Shown one piece after another: positions 6,162-8,299 of a stretch of DNA of 8,299 nucleotides. A model generated the notes under the pieces. That model made no database searches, was not told where the DNA came from, and worked only from the letters and a program-made list of their open reading frames with translations. The stretch covers positions 1 to 8,299 of the forward strand of contig CAKQVC010000077.1 in the NCBI GenBank assembly GCA_934277655.1. Reading direction: 5' to 3'. The DNA is from an uncultured Clostridia bacterium (GTDB taxonomy: Bacteria; Bacillota; Clostridia; Peptostreptococcales; Anaerovoracaceae). A program made the position numbers and the translations under genes. The stretch's first letter is position 1, and every line of letters starts with the position of its first letter.

Positions 6162-7604
6162 CTACATGAGTGCAATTGCCTTTTTTACCAGCTTGTTGAC
6201 CAGTACCGGATCTGCCTTTCCCTGCAAACGGCCCATGCACTGACCGATGAAGAATCCATAGACTTTTTCATCGCCTGCCTTGTACTGCTGTACCAGGTTT
6301 TCATGCTCGCCCAGAACCGCCTGTACAACCTGTTCAATCATACCATCGTCCTCAATGGATTCCATGTGATGTTCCTGCACATAAGCTTCAATGTCGAATG
6401 CCGGATCTCCCTCAAAAACCTGCTCGAAGAGTTCTTTTCCCATGGTGCGGTTGACCTTACCGCTTGCCATCATCTCGACGAATTTTGCGAAGATTTCCGG
6501 CACGATGGCAACATCCTCGGCATCAATTTTATGCTGCCCCATCAGATAAATTGTGTGTCCGATCAGCCAGTTTGCTGTTTCCTCCGGCTTTCCGCTCAAA
6601 GCTGCTGTCTGTTCAAAAATCTCTGCAAAATGTTTTTCTTCGGTCAGAAGCTTCGCTGTCTTCTCACTCATGCCGTAATCACGCATGTAGCGTTTTTGCT
6701 TGGCTTCCGCCATCTCCGGCTGTGCCTCAGTCAAGTGCTGCATCATTGCATCATCAATGGTGATTGGCGGAATATCCGGTTCCGGGAAATAGCGGTAATC
6801 CTGTGCATTTTCTTTGGAACGCATGGAATAGGTCTTGCTGCGGTTATCGTCCCACCGTCTGGTTTCCTGCACGATGGTTTCTCCGAATTCCAGTGCGTCG
6901 ATCTGCCGCTGTGCTTCAAAGGCGATGGCACGCTCGATGGCCTTAAAGGAGTTGATGTTTTTCATCTCTGTACGGGTGCCAAAAGTTTCAGAGCCAGCCT
7001 TTCTGACGGAAAGATTGACGTCAGCACGCATGGAGCCTTCTTCCATCTTACAGTCGGACACGCCCAGATATTTGAGAGTGGATTTCAGCTTTATCAGATA
7101 AGCAATGACCTCTTCACTGCTACGAAAATCCGGTTCAGAGACAATTTCTAAAAGCGGCACGCCACAACGGTTGTAGTCTGGGTAGGACACATCTCCGAAC
7201 GGAGAATGCACCAGCTTGCCTGCGTCTTCTTCCATATGGATCTCGTGAATGCGAATGTCCTTTTCTTTGCCTGATGCTGTGGTAATATGCACCTTGCCAT
7301 CTCTGGCAAACGGCAGATATAGCTGCGAGATCTGATAGGCCTTTGGCAGGTCAGGGTAAAAATAGTTTTTACGGTCGAATTTGTTGTATCTTGTAATGTC
7401 ACAGTTCAATGCGATCCCGGTTTTGACCGCATACTCCAGTACCTGCTTGTTCAGTACCGGCAGACTGCCCGGCTGTCCTGTGCATACCGGACAGCAGTGA
7501 GTGTTCGGCTCGCCGCCGAATGCAGTCTTGCAGGAACAGAAAATTTTCGTCTTTGTGTTCAGTTCTACGTGGACTTCCAGCCCCATAACAATTTCCCAAG
7601 CCAT
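6162..7604 (-). CDS. gatB: Asp-tRNA(Asn)/Glu-tRNA(Gln) amidotransferase subunit B
   Basis: 480 residues, full length for GatB. In the cytoplasmic GatCAB complex this subunit binds the mischarged tRNA and uses ATP to phosphorylate the aspartyl or glutamyl group, which GatA-derived ammonia then amidates. Visible family motifs are GLEVHVEL near the start, a CSC...CCPVC cysteine cluster (Cys23, 25, 37, 38, 41) suited to zinc binding, FYPDLPKAYQISQ, EEDAGKLVH, DYNRCGVPLLEIVSEPD, GSMRADVNLSVR and DYRYFPEPDIPP. The C-terminal ~150 residues form the helical tail that clamps tRNA (YqeY-like). The ATG directly follows the gatA stop (TAA-ATG, no gap), and an AGGAGGT site (7612-7618) with a 7-nt spacer lies inside the gatA 3' end, indicating translational coupling. 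Placement before aspS2 points to tRNA(Asn) as the main substrate, although GatCAB enzymes often serve both. Confidence 0.97.
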   Translation of the reverse strand: MAWEIVMGLEVHVELNTKTKIFCSCKTAFGGEPNTHCCPVCTGQPGSLPVLNKQVLEYAVKTGIALNCDITRYNKFDRKNYFYPDLPKAYQISQLYLPFARDGKVHITTASGKEKDIRIHEIHMEEDAGKLVHSPFGDVSYPDYNRCGVPLLEIVSEPDFRSSEEVIAYLIKLKSTLKYLGVSDCKMEEGSMRADVNLSVRKAGSETFGTRTEMKNINSFKAIERAIAFEAQRQIDALEFGETIVQETRRWDDNRSKTYSMRSKENAQDYRYFPEPDIPPITIDDAMMQHLTEAQPEMAEAKQKRYMRDYGMSEKTAKLLTEEKHFAEIFEQTAALSGKPEETANWLIGHTIYLMGQHKIDAEDVAIVPEIFAKFVEMMASGKVNRTMGKELFEQVFEGDPAFDIEAYVQEHHMESIEDDGMIEQVVQAVLGEHENLVQQYKAGDEKVYGFFIGQCMGRLQGKADPVLVNKLVKKAIALM

Positions 7605-8299
7605 TTATCTTACCTCCTGTGTGCCGTGCGATGTGCCTCCCGGCCATTTCTGATGAAAGTCGGTCATCTGCTGGAACGCATAGCCGATGTTCAAGACTTT
7701 TTGATCACTCAGTGCCGGACCGATGATCTGCACCCCAATCGGCATGCCGTTATGGTCGAATCCAGCTGGAACACTCAGCCCCGGCAAGCCTGCAATGTTG
7801 ACAGGCACTGTAAAAATATCGGATAAATACATTTGCAACGGGGCTTTGAAACTCTCCCCCAGCTTCGGTGCAGTCGTCGGTGCTGCCGGAAGCAAGATTG
7901 CATCACATTCCTGAAAAATTTCGTCAAAGGCTTTTTTTATCAGTGCCTTGACCTGCAGGGCTTTCTTGTAGTAAGCATCATAGTAGCCGGAGCTGAGAAC
8001 AAAAGTTCCCAAGAGGATCCTTTTTTTAACTTCGCTGCCAAATCCCTCCGCTCTGGTCTTGCAGTACATTTCCATCAAGTCTTCATAGCCCTCGGCACGG
8101 TATCCATATTTGACACCATCAAACCGGGACAGGTTAGAACTTGCTTCCGCTGCTGCGATGATATAATAGGCCGGGATTACATACTGAAGAAAATCCATGC
8201 TGACACGGCTGATCTTTGCGCCGGCACGTTCTAAGGTCTGCGCCATATCCACGGTCACCTGCCGGACCGCCTCGTCCACGCCTTCATCAATGCAGTCCG
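7605..8299 (-). CDS. gatA: Asp-tRNA(Asn)/Glu-tRNA(Gln) amidotransferase subunit A, C-terminal half (5' end cut by window)
   Basis: The frame is open from the TAA at 7605-7607 to the right edge, giving 230 residues, slightly under half of a typical ~485-residue GatA. GatA is the amidase-signature glutaminase that frees ammonia from glutamine for transfer through the complex to GatB. The catalytic Lys/cis-Ser/Ser part lies in the missing N-terminal half and cannot be checked. Family-typical stretches seen are PAYYIIAAAEASSNLSRFDG, RILLGTFVLSSGYYDAYY, ILLPAAPTTAPKLGE, VPVNIAGLPGLSVPAG and GMPIGVQIIGP. A GTG at 8277-8279 is internal, since the conserved DEGVDEAV region continues upstream of it. 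gatC is probably further upstream, outside the window. Confidence 0.96.
   Translation of the reverse strand, partial: DCIDEGVDEAVRQVTVDMAQTLERAGAKISRVSMDFLQYVIPAYYIIAAAEASSNLSRFDGVKYGYRAEGYEDLMEMYCKTRAEGFGSEVKKRILLGTFVLSSGYYDAYYKKALQVKALIKKAFDEIFQECDAILLPAAPTTAPKLGESFKAPLQMYLSDIFTVPVNIAGLPGLSVPAGFDHNGMPIGVQIIGPALSDQKVLNIGYAFQQMTDFHQKWPGGTSHGTQEVR

Noticed and set aside
6087..7151. 354-codon open frame on the + strand opposite gatB
   Set aside because: It is antisense to a fully conserved gatB, its translation resembles no family I recognise, and it carries no supporting ribosome binding site. It is a mirror of gatB codon use.
1..8299. Defence, mobile or biosynthetic gene system
   Set aside because: No transposase, integrase, nuclease, toxin-antitoxin pair, CRISPR repeat or scaffold enzyme set is seen. 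The PhzF-like and radical SAM genes have separate promoters and do not form a recognisable cluster.

Overview
The window looks like chromosomal DNA of a low-to-mid GC Clostridia member, probably of the Lachnospiraceae type. The grounds are a short cobalamin-dependent methionine synthase that ends at its B12 domain, an archaeal-type aspartyl-tRNA synthetase beside gatAB, AT-rich intergenic DNA with sigma-A-like promoters, and strong AGGAGG-type ribosome binding sites. No mobile element, CRISPR array or phage gene is visible. Most of the window is core metabolism and translation.

Layout. Bases 1-1514 (+ strand) are the 3' part of metH: pterin-binding domain, cap and B12-binding domain. It converges on a block in which everything else is read from the - strand. 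Bases 1515-1683 are non-coding and hold two perfect, interleaved inverted repeats (candidate RNA pseudoknot). A tRNA-Glu(CUC) gene follows at 1723-1797 (-), with a good promoter upstream and an intrinsic terminator touching its 3' end. A hairpin terminator at 1932-1963 closes a radical SAM gene (2028-3425, -), which has an AT-rich leader containing a palindrome. A PhzF-family gene (3634-4527, -) has its own promoter and a 5'-proximal stem-loop. The right half is aspS2 (4664-6031), gatB (6162-7604) and the 3' part of gatA (7605-8299), all on the - strand and probably transcribed in the order gatA-gatB-aspS2.

How the genes work together. The archaeal-type AspRS carries His40 and Pro95 at the positions that mark non-discriminating enzymes, so it is expected to make Asp-tRNA(Asn). 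GatA and GatB, with a GatC presumably encoded off the right edge, would amidate it to Asn-tRNA(Asn). The right half is therefore a tRNA-dependent asparagine cassette like the aspS2-gatCAB operon known from Clostridium acetobutylicum. In that organism the operon is controlled by a T-box leader; any such leader here would lie beyond the right edge. The PhzF-like and radical SAM genes have separate promoter signals and no evident link to the cassette.

Nothing in the window convincingly forms a new multi-gene system. The most unusual signal is the interleaved inverted-repeat structure after metH. The radical SAM protein with two CX3CX2C motifs, and a 12-codon Cys-rich reading frame starting one base after its stop, come next.
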